Source: Nitrosomonas communis
GTDB lineage: Bacteria; Pseudomonadota; Gammaproteobacteria; Burkholderiales; Nitrosomonadaceae
Assembly: GCF_024102715.1 (NCBI RefSeq)
Contig: NZ_JAGFJM010000111.1
Span: 1-32,081, forward strand
DNA length: 32,081 bases
Reading direction: 5' to 3'
Shown here: in pieces, positions 26,622 to 32,081 of the stretch
Position numbering within the stretch: the stretch's first letter is position 1
Layout of the letters: each line of letters starts with the position of its first letter
Notes under the pieces: model-generated
The model's database searches: none
What the model saw: only the letters and a program-made list of their open reading frames with translations
Told to the model about the DNA's origin: nothing
Position numbers and translations under genes: made by a program

Positions 26622-26652
26622 AACAAAAAAGCCGCCAAGAAAGGGCGGCTTT
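26622..26652 (-). terminator. Rho-independent terminator of rplM-rpsI
   Basis: On the plus strand AAAGCCGCC (26628-26636) pairs with GGCGGCTTT (26644-26652) across a 7-base loop. Read on the minus strand, the stem is followed by TTTTTTGTTTT, a strong U-tract. It lies just after the rpsI stop and just before argC on the same strand, so it separates the ribosomal unit from argC. Confidence 0.9.
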
Positions 26653-26671
26653 CATTGAAAAGATAGATAAT

Positions 26672-27064
26672 TTAGCGTTTAGAGAATTGTTTGCGTCGAC
26701 GTGCTTTACGTAGACCAACTTTCTTCCGCTCAACTTCACGCGCATCACGTGTTACAAAGCCAGCTTTGCTTAAAACTGGTTTAAGTGCGGCATCATAATC
26801 AATTAAAGCTCTCGTTATTCCGTGACGCACTGCACCGGCTTGCCCTGATTCTCCACCACCGCAGATATTAACCATTATATCCAGATTCGACATATTACCG
26901 GTTAATTCGAGTGGTTGACGAACAATCATGCGACCTGTTTCGCGCGAAAAATATTCATCAACCGGCTTATTATTTATGATAAATAGACCGTTTCCTGGTT
27001 TAATAAAAACTCTGGCTACAGCACTCTTTCTACGACCAGTTCCGTAATTATAATTTATTGCCAT
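26672..27064 (-). CDS. rpsI: 30S ribosomal protein S9
   Basis: 130 residues, standard length. S9 contacts the P-site tRNA through its extreme C-terminus; the final residues here are the basic [11 protein letters not shown] typical of S9. The N-terminal [14 protein letters not shown] and central [19 protein letters not shown] are family signatures. It starts 3 bases after the rplM stop, the universal rplM-rpsI pair, and ends at a strong terminator. Confidence 0.98.
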   Translation of the reverse strand: MAINYNYGTGRRKSAVARVFIKPGNGLFIINNKPVDEYFSRETGRMIVRQPLELTGNMSNLDIMVNICGGGESGQAGAVRHGITRALIDYDAALKPVLSKAGFVTRDAREVERKKVGLRKARRRKQFSKR

Positions 27065-27067
27065 AAA

Positions 27068-27502
27068 TTAAGCTCTAACTTCTAATAATTTTGGTTGCTG
27101 TGCAGTATGTGGATGAGCATCACCTGCATACACTTTAAGTTTTTTAAACATGGCGTATCCCAAAGGACCTTTAGGCAGCATACCCTTAACTGCTTTTTCC
27201 AGAGGTCTTCCGGGAAAACGTGCGTGCATCTTCTTGAAATTAGTTTCGTATATCCCTCCAGGATAGCCGCTATGCCGATAGTATTTCTTATCTTCCATTT
27301 TATTACCGGTTACGCGTATCTTGTCAGCATTCACGACAACGATATAATCACCTGTATCGACATGGGGTGTATAGATAGGCTTATGTTTTCCCCGTAAACG
27401 ATGGGCTATTGCTGCGGCTAATCTTCCTAAAACTTTATCAGTCGCATCTATAACAAACCAATCATGTTTGACTTCATGTGGTTTAGCTGAAAAGGTTTTC
27501 AC
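27068..27502 (-). CDS. rplM: 50S ribosomal protein L13
   Basis: 144 residues from GTG 27502, which gives the usual [19 protein letters not shown] beginning. A longer frame upstream from a TTG at 27553 would add 17 residues not typical of L13 and would start at the predicted transcription start, so it is rejected. Signatures: [36 protein letters not shown], and [18 protein letters not shown]. Forms the operon rplM-rpsI with a near-consensus promoter 60-90 bases upstream. Confidence 0.97.
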   Translation of the reverse strand: MKTFSAKPHEVKHDWFVIDATDKVLGRLAAAIAHRLRGKHKPIYTPHVDTGDYIVVVNADKIRVTGNKMEDKKYYRHSGYPGGIYETNFKKMHARFPGRPLEKAVKGMLPKGPLGYAMFKKLKVYAGDAHPHTAQQPKLLEVRA

Positions 27503-27559
27503 TGAACTTATCTCGCTCTTTTTGTTGAGTGTTTTCTTTTGAACACAAATCAACCAAGA

Positions 27560-27588
27560 ATATTATGCTAAATGAGGAGGGTTGTCAA
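27560..27588 (-). promoter_or_regulatory. Sigma-70 promoter of rplM-rpsI
   Basis: On the minus strand, TTGACA (27588-27583) and TAATAT (27565-27560) are separated by exactly 17 bases. The -35 is a perfect consensus match and the -10 matches five of six (TATAAT). The expected start near 27553 leaves a leader of about 50 bases before the GTG of rplM. Confidence 0.8.
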
Positions 27589-27722
27589 TTTTCATTGCTA
27601 AGTGACTCGGTTGTATCATTATTAATTGAGAAAGGCGGCATATTTTTTCCTGTCTATTGCTATGCTACCGATGCATTTTGCTGCTTTTTTTTGGAATAGT
27701 TTATCTGGCTTGAGGCCTTTGC

Positions 27723-27750
27723 TTTACATAATTGTGCAATACACTACACT
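27723..27750 (+). promoter_or_regulatory. Possible plus-strand promoter upstream of a structured leader
   Basis: TTTACA (27723-27728, five of six to consensus) and TACACT (27745-27750, four of six) are 16 bases apart. It would drive the hairpin-rich stretch that follows, which otherwise has no promoter. Weak on its own. Confidence 0.35.
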
Positions 27751-27949
27751 AAGTGAAATTCCAGAGGATCGAAATTAAGCCTGCTTAGAGGATAATTCTG
27801 GCTTAAATAAATAGGGTAATCCCCCGGCTATGCTAGGGGACTATTAAAGGTTTGACCGTGTGATACGGTCACCCTGATTCTTTTAGCTCGCAACTTTGTA
27901 GGGCAGCATTTTGGGGCGAGAGGTCATTTCGTGCCAACGGTAGGACGAG

Positions 27950-28027
27950 ATGAACAAAGGATACGGGAATGCAATACGTCACCAAGAGGAAGAAAACAAG
28001 CGTCTGGATCAGATGAATCTGTGGTGA
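27950..28027 (+). CDS. 25-codon leader-like ORF
   Basis: ATG with AGGACG five to eight bases upstream encodes 25 residues, starting MNKGYGNAIRHQEEENK and ending NLW before TGA. The ATG lies in the right arm of a hairpin (27945-27952) and the stop is four bases before the CCGCTTAC antiterminator arm, the position expected for a leader peptide. No run of one regulatory amino acid is seen. No homologue is recognised; it may equally be a remnant of a longer, decayed gene. Confidence 0.3.
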   Translation: MNKGYGNAIRHQEEENKRLDQMNLW

Positions 28028-28062
28028 TAACCGCTTACCTTCTTCAGGTGGCTAAAAAGATT

Positions 28063-28095
28063 GGGGTCGTGTAAGCGGCCCCATTTTGCCGTTTT
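28063..28095 (+). terminator. Possible terminator hairpin of the structured leader
   Basis: GGGGTCG (28063-28069) pairs with CGGCCCC (28076-28082) across a 6-base loop, followed by ATTTTGCCGTTTT. The stem is strong; the U-tract is interrupted, so efficiency is uncertain. Its right arm can alternatively pair with 28031-28038. Confidence 0.45.
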
Positions 28096-28231
28096 GAGCG
28101 GCTCACAAAATTAAAACCTACGGCTTTGCCGGGGAAATTTACTTTTTCATTTTATTCCTGAGTGATTCCTAAAGAAATCATCTCGCCCATCCTTAATTTA
28201 TTCATTCTCATCTGCGTAAGAGGGAGTGATG

Positions 28232-28260
28232 CCGTCATGAGAATTTCATAAAACTGACAC
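28232..28260 (+). promoter_or_regulatory. Pho-box-like triple direct repeat
   Basis: CCGTCAT (28232-28238), ATTTCAT (28243-28249) and CTGACAC (28254-28260) are 7-base units separated by exactly four bases (GAGA, AAAA), giving the 11-base period of PhoB boxes. They match the enterobacterial half-site CTGTCAT at 6, 5 and 5 of 7 positions. The site is 83 bases before the olsB start. PhoB control fits genes for replacing phospholipids, but a matching -10 element is not obvious. Confidence 0.55.
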
Positions 28261-28343
28261 AGAGAAATCACGTAACTCCAGAAAAATTATGGGTGAATGC
28301 TGAGCCAAGTGACTCAGTACCTTAACCATAAAAGGAGTAAAAC

Positions 28344-29192
28344 ATGAGCGAGTCGTTCGTCTTAACAGCAGATGTGCTACAGAATCCTTTTTCTCAAGAA
28401 AGAATTCAAGTGCCAAAGACTGCTTCATGCTTCTCTACTGACTGGGTAAATAAGTCAGGTATCGTGACTAGTTGGGCAAAACACCAAAGTGAGGTGCGCG
28501 AAGCCCAGCAACTGAGATATGAGATTTTTGCCGGTGAAATGGGAGCGTCTTTGCCGGATATTGTTCCTGGTTATGACATAGATGTCTTTGATGATTATTG
28601 TGAACATCTGCTCGTAAGGGACCGTGAAACCTGGCAGGTGATTGGTACTTACCGAGTGCTTACGCCGGCACAAGCTAAACTTGCTGGAAGAATATACAGC
28701 GATGGTGAATTTGACTTAAGTCCACTGCATCCTCTGCGTGAGCATATGGCTGAATTGGGTCGCAGTTGTGTGCGCAAAGATTATCGATACGGCGGCGTGA
28801 TCATGGCGCTGTGGAAAGCGCTAGTTAACTTTATGATTCGTAACAGATTGAAGGATATAGTAGGCTGTGTCAGCATACCGATGAATTTAGATCTGAGCTA
28901 CAACAAACAAGTTGGCATGGGACATGCGGCGGCAAGTATATGGCGCCAAATGCGAGATAAGCATATGGCGGCTAGCGAGTATCAAGTTAAACCACGTTTG
29001 CCCCTGCCGGTCGATGATTTAGATCAGACATTAGAAGTTGATCTGCCTGCATTAGTTAAAGGGTATTTGCGTGTGGGAGCAAAAGTGTTAGGTACGCCAG
29101 CGTGGGATCCTGGCTTCAATACTGCTGATTTGCCAATGTTAATGCGGATGGAGGATTTGCCAAGCCGTTACCGCAAACACTTCTTGGGGTAG
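28344..29192 (+). CDS. olsB: GNAT-family ornithine N-acyltransferase-like protein (OlsB type)
   Basis: 282 residues, ATG preceded by AAGGAG. The sequence matches the COG3176 OlsB/'putative hemolysin' family: residues 52-90 include EAQQLRYEIFAGEMGA and DIDVFDDYCEHLLV, then GTYRVLTPAQAK, IYSDGEFDLSPL, and ELGRSCVRKDYRYGGVIMALWKAL (the acyl-CoA/ACP-binding GNAT core). OlsB transfers a 3-hydroxyacyl group from ACP to ornithine, the first step to ornithine lipids, which contain no phosphorus. The second enzyme OlsA is not in the window. It is the first gene of a three-gene operon, two bases before the metallophosphoesterase start, and sits behind a Pho-box-like repeat. Substrate preference cannot be deduced; other N-acyltransferases share the fold. 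Confidence 0.8.
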   Translation: MSESFVLTADVLQNPFSQERIQVPKTASCFSTDWVNKSGIVTSWAKHQSEVREAQQLRYEIFAGEMGASLPDIVPGYDIDVFDDYCEHLLVRDRETWQVIGTYRVLTPAQAKLAGRIYSDGEFDLSPLHPLREHMAELGRSCVRKDYRYGGVIMALWKALVNFMIRNRLKDIVGCVSIPMNLDLSYNKQVGMGHAAASIWRQMRDKHMAASEYQVKPRLPLPVDDLDQTLEVDLPALVKGYLRVGAKVLGTPAWDPGFNTADLPMLMRMEDLPSRYRKHFLG

Positions 29193-29194
29193 AC

Positions 29195-30124
29195 ATGAAT
29201 AAATTAACGAAACGCACTTCCGATGAGCGTGATTTTATAGTGCCTCTTTCAAGAAGTGCGGATGCATCTAGGGAAGTTTTCAAGCCAAGGGTTCGTACTG
29301 TTTTTATTTCTGATATACATCTCGGGACTCCGGGCTGTCAGGCACAGGCTTTGCTGGAGTTTTTAAGAGCTTATCCCAGTGAACAGCTCTATCTGGTTGG
29401 CGATATTATTGATGGTTGGCAGTTGCGACGACGCTGGCATTGGCCGCAGGCTCATAACGATGTAATACAGAAATTGCTGCGTCGTGTTCGCAAGGGCTGC
29501 AAAGTTGTTTATATCCCAGGCAATCATGACGAATTTGCCCGAGAGTTTCTGGGGCACTCTTTTGGAGGCATAGAAGTAGTCGATGAGGTTATTTATGAGA
29601 CGGTCGATGGTCGTAAATTTTGGGTAGTACATGGCGACTATTTTGACGGCGTAATTCAGTGTGCTAAATGGCTTGCGTATGTAGGTGATAATCTTTACGA
29701 GTTAACTTTAAAACTTAATCGATATTTAAGTTCATTGCGCGCTCGGTTGGGCATGCCTTATTGGTCGCTTTCAAGGTATCTCAAGTATAAAGTGAAAACA
29801 GCAGTTAATTACGTTACTTCGTTTGAGCAGGCTGTTGCCATGGAAGCGCGTCGGCGTGGTCTTGATGGTGTCATCTGTGGACATATACACCATGCTGAGA
29901 TGCGCGATATTGAGGGTATTCTTTATTGCAATGATGGTGACTGGGTGGAGAGTTTAACGGCGTTAGTGGAGCACGTTGATGGACGGCTGGAGTTAATCCA
30001 CTGGCCTCAGTGTCAGCAGGAGCTGAGAAACCCGTGTTCTGCTATCAGGGAGGGCGTTTTGGCTATATCTGATGGTGTGCCTGCTGCCGCAAGGGTTGAG
30101 GAAAAAGATGAGGTGCTAGCATGA
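29195..30124 (+). CDS. plcP: PlcP/LpxH-like metallophosphoesterase (COG2908)
   Basis: 309 residues, calcineurin-type phosphoesterase. The metal-binding motifs are complete: FISDIHLG (about 36-43), LVGDIIDGW (about 66-74), IPGNHDEF (about 107-114), VVHGDYFD (about 145-152) and CGHIHHAEM (about 228-236). Genes of this kind are often labelled UDP-2,3-diacylglucosamine pyrophosphatase, but the long insertion with PYWSLSRYLKYKVKTAVNYVTSFE and the neighbouring GT4 gene match PlcP, the phospholipase C-like enzyme that turns phospholipids into diacylglycerol under phosphate starvation in alphaproteobacteria. Ends in an ATGA overlap with the glycosyltransferase gene (30121-30124), so the pair is translationally coupled. 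LpxH function cannot be excluded from sequence alone. Confidence 0.75.
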   Translation: MNKLTKRTSDERDFIVPLSRSADASREVFKPRVRTVFISDIHLGTPGCQAQALLEFLRAYPSEQLYLVGDIIDGWQLRRRWHWPQAHNDVIQKLLRRVRKGCKVVYIPGNHDEFAREFLGHSFGGIEVVDEVIYETVDGRKFWVVHGDYFDGVIQCAKWLAYVGDNLYELTLKLNRYLSSLRARLGMPYWSLSRYLKYKVKTAVNYVTSFEQAVAMEARRRGLDGVICGHIHHAEMRDIEGILYCNDGDWVESLTALVEHVDGRLELIHWPQCQQELRNPCSAIREGVLAISDGVPAAARVEEKDEVLA

Positions 30125-31146
30125 AGCTCGCACTTGTTAGTGATGCCTGGCAACCGCAGGTTAATGGCGTGGTAACAACACTGATTGAGTTAATAATAGA
30201 ACTTGAAAGGCTTGGCTACCATGTGGAAGTTGTTCATCCAGGATTTTTTAAGACACGTCCTTGTCCGGGTTATCCAGGAATTGATCTGGCAATTCGCCCT
30301 AATAAGCAATTGTTTCAAATGCTGCAGAAGTTTAAACCTGATGCGATTCATATTGCGACCGAAGGACCGTTAGGTTGGGCGGCTCGTTCTTTATGTTTGC
30401 AATCAGGCTGGTCTTTTACTTCTGCATTTCATACAAAATTTCCTGAGATCTTTAATGCATCGGTTAAAGTCCCAGTTTCTTGGGGGTATGCACTGCTTAG
30501 ACGTTTTCACCAGCCTTCATCAGGTGTGATGGTTCCTACGCAATCTGTTTTATCTGGCTTGCAAAGGCGAGGCTTTCAAAATCTTAAACCTTGGACGCAT
30601 GGGGTCGATATTGATTTTTTTAGATATCATGAACAACCAGTTATTTTTCCAGCTTTAGGTGCTTTACCAAGGCCTGTGGCATTATTTGTGGGTCGTATCT
30701 CCTATGAAAAAAATATTGCAGCATTTTTGGAGATGGACTTTCCAGGTAGTAAGGTGGTTTGTGGTGTGGGGCCGCTGGAAAGACAGCTCAGGCAACATTA
30801 TCCAACTGTAAATTGGTTAGGAATATTACCGCGCAATGAATTAGTCGCGTTATATGCTAGTGCTGATGTTTTTGTATTTCCCAGTACATCTGACACTTTT
30901 GGGTTGGTTTTACTTGAAGCTATGGCAACAGGAACACCAGTAGCATGTTATCCAGCTGATGGTCCGCTTGAGGTCATCGGTGATAGTGATGGAGGGGTTA
31001 TGTCGCATGATTTGAAGGAGGCAACCATGAAAGCCCTTCAAATTAGCCGTCAACAAGCGCGAGCTAGAGCAGAAACTTTCAGTTGGCTTGTTGCTGCTAA
31101 AAGTTTTGCCAATTATTTAACGCCTATTCGTTCAAATAGAGTTTGA
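30121..31146 (+). CDS. GT4 glycosyltransferase, probable diacylglycerol glycosyltransferase
   Basis: 341 residues, GT-B fold family 4. The N-terminus LVSDAWQPQVNGVVTTL carries the glycine loop typical of GT4 enzymes acting on lipid acceptors; AIHIATEGPLGWAAR and AFHTKFPEIF follow; the C-terminal donor-binding EX7E motif is in FPSTSDTFGLVLLEAMATGTPV (two Glu eight positions apart), then ACYPADGPLEV. Gene order after a PlcP-like phosphoesterase resembles plcP-agt, where Agt makes mono-glycosyl or glucuronosyl diacylglycerol to replace phospholipids. The sugar donor cannot be read from the sequence. Starts by ATGA overlap, so it needs translation of the upstream gene. Confidence 0.82.
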   Translation: MKLALVSDAWQPQVNGVVTTLIELIIELERLGYHVEVVHPGFFKTRPCPGYPGIDLAIRPNKQLFQMLQKFKPDAIHIATEGPLGWAARSLCLQSGWSFTSAFHTKFPEIFNASVKVPVSWGYALLRRFHQPSSGVMVPTQSVLSGLQRRGFQNLKPWTHGVDIDFFRYHEQPVIFPALGALPRPVALFVGRISYEKNIAAFLEMDFPGSKVVCGVGPLERQLRQHYPTVNWLGILPRNELVALYASADVFVFPSTSDTFGLVLLEAMATGTPVACYPADGPLEVIGDSDGGVMSHDLKEATMKALQISRQQARARAETFSWLVAAKSFANYLTPIRSNRV

Positions 31147-31164
31147 ATGTAAATGACTGGTGAG

Positions 31165-31283
31165 TCGTTTCAGTAAGACATTTGCGAAGATACCGTTCGG
31201 CCTGAGCCTGTCGAAGGTCAATGTCAGTTGCCTGGCGGTTCGACAGCCTCACCGTGAGCGACAGAAGCTTTTTACTGAAACGA
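31165..31283. repeat. MITE/REP-like palindromic element
   Basis: 119 bases bounded by a perfect 12-base inverted repeat, TCGTTTCAGTAA (31165-31176) and TTACTGAAACGA (31272-31283). Inside is a second inverted pair, CTGTCGAA (31208-31215) and TTCGACAG (31239-31246), set in CCGTTCGGCCTGAGCCTGTC and its partner. This inner sequence resembles the widespread proteobacterial repeat family around GAGCCTGTCGAA. It lies just after the glycosyltransferase gene and could also end its transcript. No coding capacity. Confidence 0.65.
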
Positions 31284-31647
31284 TCCACTAGACTCATTCA
31301 TGTTGTCCGGGTGTAATAAACTTGGGCTATGTGTATAAGTAGGAAATAGAAGAGTTTTCTGAATTTTCTCATCTGTTTGTATGGTGAGACCGCTATGGGT
31401 GCATTGCATCCTGTGTCAGATATGAATGCGGTGTTGTTCTTCGCCGTAGAGAGCAGTTTAACGGCTTCATCGCGCCTTATTCGCCCGGGACCACCGTGTC
31501 CAGCACCTCGTTCAGATGCGGTTTCTAAGATAATTATCATGATTTTGTATGCTGGTTGCGCTCATTGATCGCTATGTATTCTTGCATTATTTTTAGAATA
31601 AACGTAACATCCTAAAGTTTTTTAGCATAAAAAATCGAGGAATTAAT
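31284..31647. other. Intergenic region before rpsT
   Basis: About 360 bases without a supported gene. A minus-strand frame (31298-31540) and a plus-strand frame (31377-31568) lack ribosome-binding sites; the stretch 31380-31510 is more GC-rich than its surroundings and may be a gene remnant. A possible rpsT promoter is TTGCAT (31582-31587), 17 bases, TAACAT (31605-31610), only a moderate match. Confidence 0.5.
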
Positions 31648-31911
31648 ATGGCCAACACTGCACAAGCCAGAAAGCGGGCAAGACAAACCGTTCGGAGGCG
31701 AGAGCTAAATTTTAGTTTACGATCTAGAATGAGGACTGCGATCAAAAGCGTAAGAAAAGCGATTGAATCAGGGGATAAAGAACTAGCTGCGACTGTGTTT
31801 AGAAAATCAAGCGGCATTTTAGATTCCATCGCAGACAAAGGGATTATCCATAAAAATAAAGCTGCACGACATAAAAGTCGCTTAGCAGGTTCGATTAAAG
31901 CGATGATTTGA
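31648..31911 (+). CDS. rpsT: 30S ribosomal protein S20
   Basis: 87 residues, standard length. Starts [18 protein letters not shown] and ends [19 protein letters not shown], both family signatures of this small, basic, helical 16S rRNA-binding protein. GAGG lies seven bases before the ATG. No terminator is seen after the stop, and the next gene starts 54 bases later on the same strand. Confidence 0.97.
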   Translation: MANTAQARKRARQTVRRRELNFSLRSRMRTAIKSVRKAIESGDKELAATVFRKSSGILDSIADKGIIHKNKAARHKSRLAGSIKAMI

Positions 31912-31965
31912 TCAACGAATCAAGTAAAAAAAGAGATTTAAAAACGCAAAAGGGAGGAGAGAGGA

Positions 31966-32081
31966 ATGGATGCCAGGAAATGGCTGCAGGGGTTAGTAGT
32001 AGCATGTGGGGTAATGTTTGCTGGGGCATTGCATGCGGACATACCGACGGTTCCGGATGAACTGTATGAAGCGCTGAAGCT
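31966..32081 (+). CDS. hao: Hydroxylamine oxidoreductase, N-terminal fragment
   Basis: Cut by the window edge after 38 codons. ATG is eight bases after a strong GGGAGGAG. Residues 1-24 form a signal peptide (basic MDARK, hydrophobic core, ALHA cleavage site), and the mature part DIPTVPDELYEALKL closely matches, from memory, the mature N-terminus of Nitrosomonas HAO (DISTVPDETYDALKLDRG). HAO is a periplasmic octaheme enzyme that oxidises hydroxylamine in ammonia-oxidising bacteria, the core of their energy metabolism. No heme motif is visible in this short piece, so the call depends on the N-terminal match. It sits 54 bases after rpsT. Confidence 0.85.
   Translation, partial: MDARKWLQGLVVACGVMFAGALHADIPTVPDELYEALK

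Larger units (their letters stand above)
27821..28111 (+). ncRNA. Candidate structured RNA / attenuator-like leader
   Basis: Plus-strand hairpins in succession: 27821-27839 (CCCC/GGGG, a mismatch, then GGC/GCT); 27854-27870 (GACCGT/ACGGTC, extended by GGT/ACC); 27925-27952 (CATTTCGT/ACGAGATG with one G-U pair); 28063-28082 (GGGGTCG/CGGCCCC with one G-U pair) followed by ATTTT; and 28083-28111 (ATTTTG/CAAAAT enclosing CCG/CGG). In addition CCGCTTAC (28031-28038) is perfectly complementary to GTAAGCGG (28071-28078), which overlaps the right arm of the 28063 hairpin, so the two pairings exclude each other. Such antiterminator/terminator geometry behind a short ORF resembles attenuators. No known RNA family is recognised; a degraded insertion sequence is the main alternative. 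Confidence 0.4.

Noticed and set aside
27503-27553. Upstream extension of rplM to a TTG at 27553
   Set aside because: The added residues are not part of L13, and the promoter predicts transcription starting at about this point.
27780-28140. IS200/IS605-type element ends (hairpins near 27821 and 28117)
   Set aside because: Hairpins at both sides are suggestive, but no transposase motif is readable between them; kept only as an alternative explanation for the structured region.
31298-31568. Short opposing frames upstream of rpsT, including one encoding ETASERGAGHGGPGRIRRD
   Set aside because: No ribosome-binding site, no known family; possibly a decayed gene fragment, but not supportable as a gene.

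Overview
The window looks like chromosome from a Nitrosomonas-type ammonia-oxidising betaproteobacterium. The strongest clue is the right edge, where a partial gene starts with a signal peptide followed by DIPTVPDELYEALKL, very close to the mature N-terminus known for Nitrosomonas hydroxylamine oxidoreductase (HAO). The housekeeping order tyrS / M23 peptidase / anmK / erpA / argC / rpsI-rplM on AT-leaning DNA fits the same group. No RNA gene of a recognised family (tRNA, rRNA, tmRNA), no CRISPR array and no intact transposase was seen.

Positions 1-13679 form one tightly packed plus-strand operon that reads as a type 3 BREX phage-defence locus. It enters the window inside brxC (DUF6079) and continues through a Zn-ribbon DNA methyltransferase (pglXI), a Snf2-type helicase (brxHII), pglZ and a BrxA-like gene. 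BREX genes alternate with genes outside the canonical set: an AlbA_2/Schlafen-type protein plus a ParA-type ATPase before pglXI; a histidine-kinase-like ATPase, a DUF4325 STAS-like protein and a PIN nuclease between pglXI and brxHII; and an unrecognised 104-aa protein before pglZ. The added genes are clearly more AT-rich than brxC, brxHII, pglZ and the two ends of pglXI. Yet almost every junction is an ATGA/TAATG overlap or a few bases, so the whole array looks translationally coupled. The middle of pglXI is also AT-rich, which makes that gene a mosaic. A 20-bp inverted repeat begins at the brxA stop codon and closes the operon.

Positions 13881-19421 hold a minus-strand ABC exporter whose ATPase motifs are nearly all degraded, then rfbA-rfbC (dTDP-sugar synthesis), radA, and a CREST/ceramidase-like membrane protein ended by a clear terminator. 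Positions 19531-27502 are housekeeping: a RhlE-like DEAD-box helicase, tyrS, an M23 peptidase, anmK, erpA, argC, and rplM-rpsI with a near-consensus promoter and an intrinsic terminator.

Positions 27554-28343 are a long gap with a possible plus-strand promoter, a run of RNA-like hairpins, a 25-codon leader-like ORF and mutually exclusive antiterminator/terminator pairings. A Pho-box-like triple repeat follows, just before a three-gene operon: olsB-like acyltransferase, PlcP/LpxH-like metallophosphoesterase, and a GT4 glycosyltransferase. That set suggests phosphorus-sparing membrane-lipid remodelling. The window ends with a small MITE/REP-like palindromic element, rpsT, and the start of hao only 54 bp after rpsT.
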